Of a stretch of DNA of 64,000 nucleotides, positions 9,078 through 16,545 are shown one piece after another; the stretch's first letter is position 1; each line of letters begins with the position of its first letter. The DNA comes from an uncultured bacterium. Its GTDB lineage: Bacteria; Cyanobacteriota; Vampirovibrionia; Gastranaerophilales; Gastranaerophilaceae. Below the pieces are notes generated by a model. It saw only the letters and a list, made by a program, of their open reading frames with translations. It was not told the DNA's origin and did no database searches. The stretch is from assembly GCA_902475545.1 (NCBI GenBank), contig CABRZP010000010.1, forward strand, positions 1-64,000, written 5' to 3'. A program made the translations under genes and the position numbers.

Positions 9078-9354
9078 TATCGTGGTTTATTTCTTCATTT
9101 CTATCTCCGCTTGTTAGCTCGCATTAAACGGGTTTCCGTCAAGGCTCAACTCCTTGAGCGTTCGCTCTCTGCTCACAATCCGCTTTGCATCGCAATCAAA
9201 AGAAAAGAAATTGGCCCCAAAAGAATTACATAATATATTTTATTATCTGAAATGTTAATTTTTTGTTTATTTTTTAAGGATTTTTCAAAAACAGTGTTAT
9301 AACAATAATATAAAATAATATAAAAATATATTGTTAGTAAAGGAGATAAAAATT
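9078..9354. other. Intergenic stretch with a GC-richer folded island
   Basis: Bases about 9103-9215 are clearly richer in G and C than their surroundings. They contain several hairpins: ACGG-GTTT-CCGT, CAAGG-CTCAACT-CCTTG and the palindrome GAGCGTTCGCTC. No start/stop arrangement supports a gene. The last 100 bp are AT-rich and must hold the dnaK promoter; I saw no CIRCE operator. Confidence 0.5.
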
Positions 9355-11199
9355 ATGGCAAAAACAATTGGTATTGACTTGGGTACAACAAACTCAGTTG
9401 TTGCAGTTATGGAAGGTGGTAAACCAACCGTTATTGCGAATGCAGAAGGTTCAAGAACAACCCCTTCTATTGTTGGTTTTTCTAAAACAGGTGAAAGACT
9501 TGTCGGACAATTAGCTAAACGTCAGGCTATCGTTAACCCTGATAAAACTATTGCTTCTATTAAAAGACACATGGGTGATAATTATAAAGTAAATATTGAT
9601 GGAAAAGATTATACTCCACAAGAAATTTCATCAATGATTTTAAGAAAATTAGCAGATGATGCTTCTAATTATTTAGGTGAAAAAGTAACATCAGCAGTTA
9701 TTACAGTTCCGGCATATTTCAATGATGCTCAAAGACAAGCTACAAAAGATGCAGGTAAAATTGCAGGTTTAGATGTTCTACGTATCGTTAACGAACCAAC
9801 TGCTGCTGCTTTAGCTTACGGTCTTGAAAAAGAAAAAGCTGAAAAAGTTTTAGTATTCGACTTAGGTGGTGGTACATTCGATGTTTCAGTTCTTGAAATC
9901 GGTGACGGTGTTCATGAAGTATTATCAACTTCAGGTGATACTCACTTAGGTGGTGACGACTTTGACCAAAAAGTTATGGATTGGATTTGCGAAGAATTCA
10001 AAAAACAAGAAGGTATTGATCTTAAAGGCGATAAACAAGCTATGCAACGTGTTAAAGAAGCTGCCGAAAAAGCTAAATGTGAATTGTCTTCAGTATTTGA
10101 AACAAATATTAACTTACCGTTCATTACAGCTGATGCTAACGGCCCTAAACACTTAGACTTGAGTCTTACAAGAGCAAAATTCGAAGAATTATGCTATGAC
10201 TTGTTAGAAAGATGTAAAAAACCTGTAGAACAAGCTATTCAAGATGCAGGTATTTCTAAATCTGAAATCAATGAAGTTGTATTAGTTGGCGGTTCTTCAA
10301 GAATTCCTGCTGTTCAAAAATTAGTTAAAGATTATACAGGTAAAGAACCAAACCAATCAGTTAACCCTGATGAAGTAGTTGCTGTTGGTGCAGCAGTTCA
10401 AGCCGGTGTATTAGCAGGTGAAGTTAAAGATATCGTATTGTTAGACGTTACTCCTTTAACATTAGGTATTGAAACTTTAGGTGGTGTAATGACTCCGTTG
10501 GTTCCAAGAAATACTACAATTCCTGTTTCTAAATCTCAAGTTTTCTCAACAGCAGAAAATAACCAAACAGCAGTAGATATTCAGGTTCTTCAAGGTGAAA
10601 GACCAATGGCTAGAGATAACAAATCTTTAGGTATGTTCCGTTTGGAAGGTATTGCTCCTGCTATGCGTGGTATCCCTCAAATCGAAGTTACTTTTGATAT
10701 CGATGCTAACGGTATTGTAAATGTATCTGCTAAAGATAAAGCTACAAATAAAGAACAAAAAATTACTATTACAAATTCTTCTAACCTTTCTGAAGATGAT
10801 ATTGATAAAATGGTAAAAGAAGCAGAAGCAAATGCTGCTGAAGATAAAAAGAAAAAAGAAGAAGCAGAAATTAAAAATAATGCTGCAAGTTTAATCGGTT
10901 CAGCTGACAGAATCGTTAAAGATTTTGAAGGTAAAATTGATGCGGCTGATAAATCAAAATTAGAAGAACAAAAAGCTGCATTGCAAAAAGCAATCGACGA
11001 AAACAAATCAACAGATGAATTGAAAAAATTATCTGAAGAATTGCAACAAACAATGTTCGGAATTTCTCAAAAAGCTTACGAAGCAGTTCAAAAAGAAGGC
11101 GAAGCTGCTCAAAGTGCAAATTCAGAAAGTGCATCTTCTGAATCTTCATCAAACAATAATGACGATGATGTAATAGATGCAGAATATGTAAAAGAATAA
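9355..11199 (+). CDS. dnaK: Chaperone DnaK (Hsp70)
   Basis: A 614-aa Hsp70. Motifs in order: GIDLGTTNS near residue 6, VPAYFNDAQRQATKDAG, DLGGGTFDVS, and GGSSRIP in the nucleotide domain. The substrate-binding domain follows from about residue 390, then a helical lid and a Ser/Asn-rich tail ending in DDDVIDAEYVKE, the bacterial EEVD-like end. ATG 9355 is chosen because AAAGGAGAT lies 8-9 bp upstream; an in-frame TTG at 9331 has no such site. No grpE or dnaJ is adjacent. It is monocistronic, with a strong terminator at 11219. Confidence 0.98.
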   Translation: MAKTIGIDLGTTNSVVAVMEGGKPTVIANAEGSRTTPSIVGFSKTGERLVGQLAKRQAIVNPDKTIASIKRHMGDNYKVNIDGKDYTPQEISSMILRKLADDASNYLGEKVTSAVITVPAYFNDAQRQATKDAGKIAGLDVLRIVNEPTAAALAYGLEKEKAEKVLVFDLGGGTFDVSVLEIGDGVHEVLSTSGDTHLGGDDFDQKVMDWICEEFKKQEGIDLKGDKQAMQRVKEAAEKAKCELSSVFETNINLPFITADANGPKHLDLSLTRAKFEELCYDLLERCKKPVEQAIQDAGISKSEINEVVLVGGSSRIPAVQKLVKDYTGKEPNQSVNPDEVVAVGAAVQAGVLAGEVKDIVLLDVTPLTLGIETLGGVMTPLVPRNTTIPVSKSQVFSTAENNQTAVDIQVLQGERPMARDNKSLGMFRLEGIAPAMRGIPQIEVTFDIDANGIVNVSAKDKATNKEQKITITNSSNLSEDDIDKMVKEAEANAAEDKKKKEEAEIKNNAASLIGSADRIVKDFEGKIDAADKSKLEEQKAALQKAIDENKSTDELKKLSEELQQTMFGISQKAYEAVQKEGEAAQSANSESASSESSSNNNDDDVIDAEYVKE

Positions 11200-11218
11200 T
11201 AATTCTTTAAATATTTTA

Positions 11219-11262
11219 GAAACGGCGGATTAGAAATATTTCTAATCCGCCGTTTCCTTTTA
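11219..11262 (+). terminator. Strong intrinsic terminator after dnaK
   Basis: An 18-bp perfect stem (arms 11219-11236 and 11239-11256), then CCTTTT. Confidence 0.92.
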
Positions 11263-11264
11263 TA

Positions 11265-11328
11265 TAAAAAATAGCCACATGACTGTATTAAAAAAAATAT
11301 ATTATGCTAATATGAATCTATGGAAAAG
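11265..11328 (+). repeat. Duplicated promoter cassette, copy 1
   Basis: 64 bp nearly identical (two mismatches) to 11987-12050. Each copy carries TGc-TAATAT, an extended -10 that ends six bases before the ATG of a paralogous small membrane protein. Confidence 0.9.
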
Positions 11329-11673
11329 GTAGATAATAAATTAAAGTTTCTAATAGCTATAAGGTTTTTATGGAATACTTTCTCCGGTGTTGTTGCTTCT
11401 TTGTATTCATTCTACATATTTGTTGTTATGATGTTTCTTCATGATGAGAAAGATGTGGCAATCTTTAATATTTTGGCATTTATATGTATTATTTGTTTAT
11501 TATTATATATTACAATAGGTGTTGTTGCTGCAGTTTGTACAAAAAGATACTTAAAATGTGTAGATGAAAGTAATTTTCAGTTTGATTTTATACTATTTAA
11601 TCTGGTAGTATTAACGATACTTTTAGTACTTACAGTTTGTGTAATATTTTTAATACTGGGAAGGATAATATGA
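11320..11673 (+). CDS. Small integral membrane protein, pair 1 first member
   Basis: A 117-aa protein with three hydrophobic segments (about residues 15-40, 48-70 and 90-115). No known family is recognised. It is paralogous to the protein at 12042: both begin MEK and share FLIA-x-RFLWN and a YLK-x2-D-x-S-x-FQ stretch between membrane segments 2 and 3. The gene is predicted to be leaderless (TAATAT 11308-11313). Its stop overlaps the next ATG as ATGA, indicating translational coupling. Confidence 0.7.
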   Translation: MEKVDNKLKFLIAIRFLWNTFSGVVASLYSFYIFVVMMFLHDEKDVAIFNILAFICIICLLLYITIGVVAAVCTKRYLKCVDESNFQFDFILFNLVVLTILLVLTVCVIFLILGRII

Positions 11674-11972
11674 TAAATAAAAAAAATATTTGGATTCCTA
11701 TATTTTTATTTTTTCTTTTTATATTACATTTCGTGTTTAATTTTTTTACCGGATTACGAATTATATGTGGTATAGATAAGATATCCGTGTATTTTTTATT
11801 TTTTATATTAGTGTTTTTATTTTTGAATTATTATTCATATTCTACTTTAAAAATAACGTATCAATGTTATGCAAATTGTAAAATGCCCACCAGGAAAAAT
11901 ATTTTAGTACTAGTTATTTATATAATTATCATGGCTTCTTTTTTGTTTTTATATTATGACTATAGGCTTTAA
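11670..11972 (+). CDS. Small integral membrane protein, pair 1 second member
   Basis: A 100-aa, very hydrophobic protein with three predicted membrane segments and a Cys-Lys-rich loop (CYANCK) before the last one. The ATG at 11670 overlaps the upstream stop (ATGA) and has GGGAAGGA six bases upstream. No recognisable family. It is cotranscribed with the preceding gene; the pair is followed by a duplicated promoter and a second pair. Confidence 0.65.
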   Translation: MINKKNIWIPIFLFFLFILHFVFNFFTGLRIICGIDKISVYFLFFILVFLFLNYYSYSTLKITYQCYANCKMPTRKNILVLVIYIIIMASFLFLYYDYRL

Positions 11973-11986
11973 TGTATTATAATAAT

Positions 11987-12050
11987 TAAAAAATAGCCAC
12001 ATGACCGTATTAAAAAAAATATATTATGCTAATATAAATCTATGGAAAAG
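11987..12050 (+). repeat. Duplicated promoter cassette, copy 2
   Basis: Second copy of the 64-bp promoter region found at 11265-11328. TAATAT is at 12030-12035, six bases before ATG 12042. Confidence 0.9.
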
Positions 12051-12356
12051 ATTAATATTTTTACAAAATTTTTAATAGCCTTAAGATTTTTATGGAATAT
12101 TTTTGCTCCTGTAACTCTTGTTTTTGTTTCCATAAATGATTTTATGACTAATGGGATATCTGATTGTATAAAAAATATCAATTTGGTAGTTTTATTTATG
12201 TTTATTCTGGGTGTTTTTTTTGTATTTGTAACTTGGAAATATCTAAAAAATATAGATAAGAGTTATTTTCAACTTGTATATACAATTTGTAATTCTGTTT
12301 TATTTTTTGCTATTTATTTTTTTGTGTTTCTTTTAAATTTTGGGGGAAAATTTTAG
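12042..12356 (+). CDS. Small integral membrane protein, pair 2 first member
   Basis: A 104-aa paralog of the protein at 11320 (shared N-terminal FLIALRFLWN and the YLK-x2-D-x-S-x-FQ loop). Three hydrophobic segments, function unknown. The gene is predicted to be leaderless from the duplicated promoter. It ends 4 bp before the next ATG. Confidence 0.68.
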   Translation: MEKINIFTKFLIALRFLWNIFAPVTLVFVSINDFMTNGISDCIKNINLVVLFMFILGVFFVFVTWKYLKNIDKSYFQLVYTICNSVLFFAIYFFVFLLNFGGKF

Positions 12357-12360
12357 AGCA

Positions 12361-12666
12361 ATGGGAAGTAAAACATCAATGTTGAAGAATATAGCAATAG
12401 GATCCGTTCTTATCTCCATGGTGATATTTATTTATTTGCATGTTTTTATAATTTTTGTTATTAGTTTTGGTATTTCTATTGATGTGTTTGGTTTTGTTGA
12501 TCCGATTCATTATGCAAGTTTGGCGGACATGAAAAAAGCAATAATATCTAGTTTATATCCAGTTTTACTGGAATATGTTTTAATAAATTTTGTGCTATAT
12601 TTTGTATTAATGGCTGTATATAATCTGGTAAAGAAAATAATAAAGAAAAAAGCAAGTGAGGACTAA
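12361..12666 (+). CDS. Small integral membrane protein, pair 2 second member
   Basis: A 101-aa protein with two or three hydrophobic segments and a lysine-rich C-terminal tail (KKIIKKKASED). I place the start at ATG 12361, with GGGGGA about 14 bp upstream; an in-frame TTG at 12340 is possible. It shows little similarity to the second member of pair 1. The stop codon lies in the loop of the following terminator hairpin. Confidence 0.6.
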   Translation: MGSKTSMLKNIAIGSVLISMVIFIYLHVFIIFVISFGISIDVFGFVDPIHYASLADMKKAIISSLYPVLLEYVLINFVLYFVLMAVYNLVKKIIKKKASED

Positions 12667-12685
12667 TCCTGCACTTGCCTTTTTT
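12652..12685. terminator. Bidirectional terminator containing a stop codon in its loop
   Basis: Stem GCAAGTGAGGA / TCCT-G-CACTTGC with loop CTAA, T run on the plus strand and A run upstream serving the minus strand. The TAA of the preceding gene is in the loop. Confidence 0.88.
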
Positions 12686-12687
12686 AG

Positions 12688-13992
12688 TTACCATTGTTCT
12701 AAAACTGATTTAGGAGTTTTAGTTATGATTATGTTATAGTAGTTTCTGATTGTTCCTCGATCTTGTGCTTCTCTTGCAATTCTAACTTTTTTATCGGGAT
12801 CATTTTTATTGAAATCATAAGTATCAAGAATAACTGAATTTAAATCACCTTGCTTATCAATATATGAATATACTATATCAGCATGTCCTATAGCGTATTT
12901 CATATTCCTACTGCTGCCTAAATATGTACTCCCGCCTTTTATAACTTTACCTTTTTGCAAGTTATCTTTGTGTTTTAAATAGTAATCTTTTAATTCTCGT
13001 GATGTCGAAATTTCTTTAGCAAGGTCACTTGTGGAATTCAAAATTATACCATTTGCATTTGAAACATCTAATTGTCCTTGTACTTTTTTCTGAACAATAT
13101 CCTGCAATTCTTTTGATGGTAAATCATATATGTTGTAAATAAGGGCTCCATTCTTTGTAATGTATTCTTTGCTGTTTCTAAAATCATTAGATGCTGCATT
13201 CCATAATGCTGCTGCATCAGGCATTGTGTTATCTCTGTTATACAATTTCATACCAGCATCAACGGCATATTGAGGTATACGATAATTATTATTTTGAATA
13301 TCTTGGATATTTGGGTTGAACTTTAATTTTATGGCTTCAAGAATTAAACTTTGAGGCTTTTTATCTATTTTGGTATCAGCAAATAACGGATTTATTTCTT
13401 TGATTTGTTTTTTTACTTCGTCAAAGTTTGTATTCATATTTTCTAATTCGTTTACAACGCCTTCGATATTATTCTGGTTGTTTAAATATTTTAATCTTGC
13501 CATAGATTCGTTCATTTCTCTATTCAGACGCCTTAATGCGATATATTGCTTGTAGACTTTTTGATATTCGGTCTGATTTTTGATTTTTGATAAGTAATCC
13601 AGAGTAAGTTGTTCCCGAATGATTGCTTCCTGTTGACCGGCTTGAATTTTGTCTAAGGCTTCGTAAATTTCTGCGGCTTTTGCCTTCTTTAATTTCATTT
13701 TTTGTAATATCGTGTTAATACATTCTTTTGCCTTGTCGATTATCGGGTGCGTTTTTTGTTGTTTTTGCGGATTTTCGGCTTCTGAATTTTCAGGTAAATC
13801 TTCCTGCGGGGTTATTTGTTCATCTATTGAAATTCCAATTTCAAATGGATTACTATAATTGTACTCCTCTTGTCCCATATTGTCGGAAACGTCATTTTCG
13901 GCGGTGTTTGAACCAACTCCTCGATAATGTTCTCTTACTTTTGTTCCATCATCTTTTACGTAAGATTTTACGTGTACTGTTTTGTCTGTCAT
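12688..13992 (-). CDS. Large protein with a VKSYV..DGT..H.RG motif, unknown
   Basis: A 434-aa protein. The N-terminus has VHVKSYVKDDGTKVREHYRG, a short motif seen at the start or end of many phage- and surface-associated proteins. A Gln/Glu-rich linker follows, then a coiled-coil stretch at about residues 85-215. The C-terminal domain (about 290-434) ends with a beta-rich section that includes GHADIVYSYID and ILDTYDFN. The DxYDFN resembles part of the colicin M motif, but the His-Arg that should follow is absent. There is no signal peptide. It is AT-rich, alone on its strand, and preceded by a long structured leader. It could be a toxin-like effector or a structural protein; I cannot decide. 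Confidence 0.6.
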   Translation of the reverse strand: MTDKTVHVKSYVKDDGTKVREHYRGVGSNTAENDVSDNMGQEEYNYSNPFEIGISIDEQITPQEDLPENSEAENPQKQQKTHPIIDKAKECINTILQKMKLKKAKAAEIYEALDKIQAGQQEAIIREQLTLDYLSKIKNQTEYQKVYKQYIALRRLNREMNESMARLKYLNNQNNIEGVVNELENMNTNFDEVKKQIKEINPLFADTKIDKKPQSLILEAIKLKFNPNIQDIQNNNYRIPQYAVDAGMKLYNRDNTMPDAAALWNAASNDFRNSKEYITKNGALIYNIYDLPSKELQDIVQKKVQGQLDVSNANGIILNSTSDLAKEISTSRELKDYYLKHKDNLQKGKVIKGGSTYLGSSRNMKYAIGHADIVYSYIDKQGDLNSVILDTYDFNKNDPDKKVRIAREAQDRGTIRNYYNIIITKTPKSVLEQW

Positions 13993-14193
13993 TTTGTTTT
14001 CCTTTCTTTTTTATATATGTTGCAGCAAAAATCTCCGATTTAATTTAATAAACCGGAGTTATATTTCGTCAAAACGGGTACAGTTTTCCCATAATTGAAT
14101 TTATGAGTAAACGGAGGGTACTATCAAAAGATTTTTATCTTTAGGAGTTTTTATTGCTCCCGAGTGTAAACCTTAACTCATTTGAGCATTATA
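13993..14193 (-). promoter_or_regulatory. Long structured 5' leader with attenuator-like hairpin
   Basis: On the minus strand TATAAT (14193-14188) predicts a start near 14181, giving a leader of about 189 nt. The RNA would form a three-way junction: ATGAGT pairs with ACTCAT and encloses GGAG..CTCC and AAAGAT..ATCTTT hairpins. A terminator-like hairpin follows (14058-14033) with five T. An AAAGGA site precedes the ATG. No known riboswitch consensus is recognised. Confidence 0.5.
14025..14058 (-). terminator. Attenuator-like intrinsic terminator in the leader
   Basis: Arms CTCCGGTTTA and TAAATCGGAG (10 bp including one G-T pair), followed by ATTTTT, read on the minus strand upstream of the start codon at 13992. 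Confidence 0.6.
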
Positions 14194-14281
14194 ACATTTT
14201 TGTCAGTATTCCGTAAATAACCACTTGTCTGTTTTTAGTCACAAAAGTTTATTTTTTCTTCATTTGGAAAATTTTTTATTG

Positions 14282-14287
14282 TAATAT
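14282..14287 (+). promoter_or_regulatory. -10 element of leaderless dnaA
   Basis: TAATAT ends 6 bp before ATG 14294. There is no Shine-Dalgarno between them. Confidence 0.5.
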
Positions 14288-14293
14288 CTTTAT

Positions 14294-15715
14294 ATGGATA
14301 TAAATGAGGTTAAAGAACTTTGGTATCAAATTAAGGAGAGCTTGTCGGAAGATTTGACGGATGATGTTGCTCCGTGGATTGAACCTTTAGAAGCTGTTAA
14401 TTATGAGAATGAAACATTAACTCTGCTTACCCCGCTGCAATTAACTGCAACAATGCTGAATAAAAAAGGTTTGGTTGTAAAAATTAGAGAATCACTGCGT
14501 CAGCGAGTTAGTAGTAATTCAAATGTGGCTCTTGTTTATGATGAAAATTTAGCTGCTAAATATCTGAAAGAAAAGAAAAAAGAATTATCAAAATATATTC
14601 CGGGACAAACTGAAGAAGATAAAAAAACAGAATCCGCAAAATTATCACTGGCACAGATGCAATCCAGTGCTAATCTTAATCTGAATTTGAAGTTTGATAA
14701 TTTTGTTGTCGGAGAAAATTCAAAATTTGCATATAATGCAGCGTTTTCTGTCGCAAATAACCCGTCTAAAAAATTTAATCCGTTATTTATATACGGTGCA
14801 TCTGGTCTTGGTAAAACTCACTTGATGCAAGCAATTGGGCATTATATTATTTTTAATAAGCCTGAACTAAAGGTTCGTTATATCCGTATGGAAGAATATT
14901 TTAACGAATGGGTGAGATGTTTCCAATTTGCGGATGCCGCAGGCGGGAAAAAACGTCAAATAAATAATTCTCAGATGAGAAAATTCCATCAAAAATTTCA
15001 AAATATTGATGTTCTTTTAATGGATGATATTCAATTTATTGAGTCAAAAATGAAGACTATGGAAGATTTTTTCTCTACGTTTGAAGCTCTTTACACAAAT
15101 AATAAACAAATTGTAATTGCTTCAGACAGATTACCTAAAGATATTCCGACTCTTGACAACAGATTAAGAACCCGTTTTGAAATGGGGTTGGTTGTGGATA
15201 TTGTTCCGCCTGATTTTGAAACAAGGTGCGAAATTGTAAAATCCTATGCTAAAGAACTTGAAGTTGAAGCAGACGATGATGTATTTGAGTATATTGCAGA
15301 AAATTTTGAAAATAATGTTCGTGAACTTAAAGGTGCTTTTAATAAAGTTAGTGCGTTTGCAGAATTTTCAGGACTTGGTGTTACCCTTGGCCTTGCTCAA
15401 AAAGCTCTGAGATGTGAAGTTAAGAAAAAAGAAATTACTGTAGATATTATTGCTCAAAAAACTGCGGATTACTTTAGTTTGACTGTTAAAGATTTAAAAG
15501 GTACTGCCCGTCAACAAAAAGTTGCTCATGCTAGGCATATTGCAATTTATCTTGCCAGAGAAGTTTTGCAAATGAGTTATGAATCTATTGGTGAATTTTT
15601 TGCGAAAAAGCATACTACAATTATGTATTCTTGCGATTTAATTACTGATAAATTGAAGGTTGATAACAGCTTGCAAGATACTATTAATGAAATTAAATTA
15701 ACATTAAAAAATTAG
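14294..15715 (+). CDS. dnaA: Chromosomal replication initiator DnaA
   Basis: A 473-aa protein. Domain I is at residues 1-90, followed by a Lys/Gln-rich linker. The AAA+ domain starts with FVVGENSKFAYNAA. Walker A GASGLGKTH is at 168-176, Walker B is around D244-D245 (LLMDDIQF), and the arginine-finger region NRLRTRFEMG follows. The C-terminal domain IV has the HTH and DnaA-box signature VAHARHIAIYLAREV, then KHTTIMYSC, at about 410-450. The ATG is exactly at the predicted transcription start. ruvA follows after 12 bp. I saw no convincing DnaA-box cluster here, so the origin may be elsewhere. Confidence 0.97.
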   Translation: MDINEVKELWYQIKESLSEDLTDDVAPWIEPLEAVNYENETLTLLTPLQLTATMLNKKGLVVKIRESLRQRVSSNSNVALVYDENLAAKYLKEKKKELSKYIPGQTEEDKKTESAKLSLAQMQSSANLNLNLKFDNFVVGENSKFAYNAAFSVANNPSKKFNPLFIYGASGLGKTHLMQAIGHYIIFNKPELKVRYIRMEEYFNEWVRCFQFADAAGGKKRQINNSQMRKFHQKFQNIDVLLMDDIQFIESKMKTMEDFFSTFEALYTNNKQIVIASDRLPKDIPTLDNRLRTRFEMGLVVDIVPPDFETRCEIVKSYAKELEVEADDDVFEYIAENFENNVRELKGAFNKVSAFAEFSGLGVTLGLAQKALRCEVKKKEITVDIIAQKTADYFSLTVKDLKGTARQQKVAHARHIAIYLAREVLQMSYESIGEFFAKKHTTIMYSCDLITDKLKVDNSLQDTINEIKLTLKN

Positions 15716-15727
15716 GAAAATAATAAA

Positions 15728-16345
15728 ATGTATGATTATATAAAAGGTTTATTTGCATATAAAGTAAGCGGTCAAAAAGGTTATTTTGCGACAATAGATG
15801 TAAATGGTGTCGGTTATATGCTCGAAATTATGGATAGAGATTATGCTTTATTACCGTCAGAGGGCGAACCTTTAAAATTGTTTTGTGAACTTTTACATAA
15901 AGAAGATAGAATGAGTCTTTGCGGATTTTTAAAACGTGAAGATAGAGATATTTTTAATATTTTAATGTCTGTATCCGGAGTTGGTTCAAAGATGGCATTA
16001 ACACTTTTAAATTCTTTTGAAGTTACTGATTTAGTAGGATTTGTACTTGATGGGAATTTTAAAGAACTTACACGTGCAAAAGGTGTTGGTCCAAAATTAG
16101 CACAGAAAATTATTCTTGAATTGAAAGACAAATTAACTTCATATAAGGATTCTGTTCCTGTCAAATCAGTGTCCGGCAGAGTGAAAAATTCTCAAAATAT
16201 GGAAGATGCACAAATGGTTCTGTTGTCATTGGGATATGAAAAAGATGAAGTTTCAGATGCAGTAGAAAAGGCATTATGTCGAATAGATGAAAATGCTTCT
16301 GCCGAGGAAATTCTAAAAGAAGCTTTGAAAGTTTTATCTTTATAA
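15728..16345 (+). CDS. ruvA: Holliday junction DNA helicase subunit RuvA
   Basis: A 205-aa protein that binds Holliday junctions and loads RuvB. The N-terminal OB domain begins MYDYIKGLFAYK; two HhH motifs follow (SVSGVGSKMAL and RAKGVGPKLAQKIILELKDKL, about residues 80-140). The C-terminal RuvB-contacting helices (DAQMVLLSLGYEKDEV) are at 158-173. The ribosome site is weak (AGGA). It is probably cotranscribed with dnaA; ruvB is not in the window. The frame stays open for 66 codons after the stop. Confidence 0.95.
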   Translation: MYDYIKGLFAYKVSGQKGYFATIDVNGVGYMLEIMDRDYALLPSEGEPLKLFCELLHKEDRMSLCGFLKREDRDIFNILMSVSGVGSKMALTLLNSFEVTDLVGFVLDGNFKELTRAKGVGPKLAQKIILELKDKLTSYKDSVPVKSVSGRVKNSQNMEDAQMVLLSLGYEKDEVSDAVEKALCRIDENASAEEILKEALKVLSL

Positions 16346-16545
16346 GATTATGTATTAAGAGATGGAATTTCTTTCAAAGAAGCAGCTATTATAGCGGAGA
16401 TTCTTGGTTATGAGCTGGAGTTTGTCAGAAAGAATGGTTTGAAATGGGAATTTTATCGTTATTGGTTGAAGTATTCACCCCCGTTGATTTTTTTTTACTA
16501 TGATATTATAATTGTAATTGTAATTATAAAGGATACGAAAGAGAA
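16346..16545 (+). other. Open in-frame stretch after ruvA; possible gene remnant
   Basis: After the ruvA TAA the same frame is open to 16549. It reads DYVLRDGISFKEAAIIAEIL and continues with protein-like composition until about 16470, but has no ATG, GTG or TTG start with a ribosome site. The second half holds the promoter of the next gene. It could be a decayed gene or a readthrough extension. Confidence 0.3.
16484..16512 (+). promoter_or_regulatory. Sigma70-type promoter
   Basis: TTGATT (16484-16489), 17-bp spacer, consensus TATAAT (16507-16512). Leader of about 27 nt with AAAGGA before ATG 16546. Confidence 0.75.

Noticed and set aside
9230..9354. CIRCE heat-shock operator before dnaK
   Set aside because: No TTAGCACTC-N9-GAGTGCTAA-like inverted repeat is present.
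13993..14293. Possible replication origin next to dnaA
   Set aside because: No cluster of TTATCCACA-type boxes; only weak 7-of-9 matches. The region is better explained by the leader of the minus-strand gene and the dnaA promoter.
16346..16545. Calling the frame after ruvA a separate gene
   Set aside because: No usable start codon or ribosome site, and the second half is promoter sequence. Kept only as a possible remnant.
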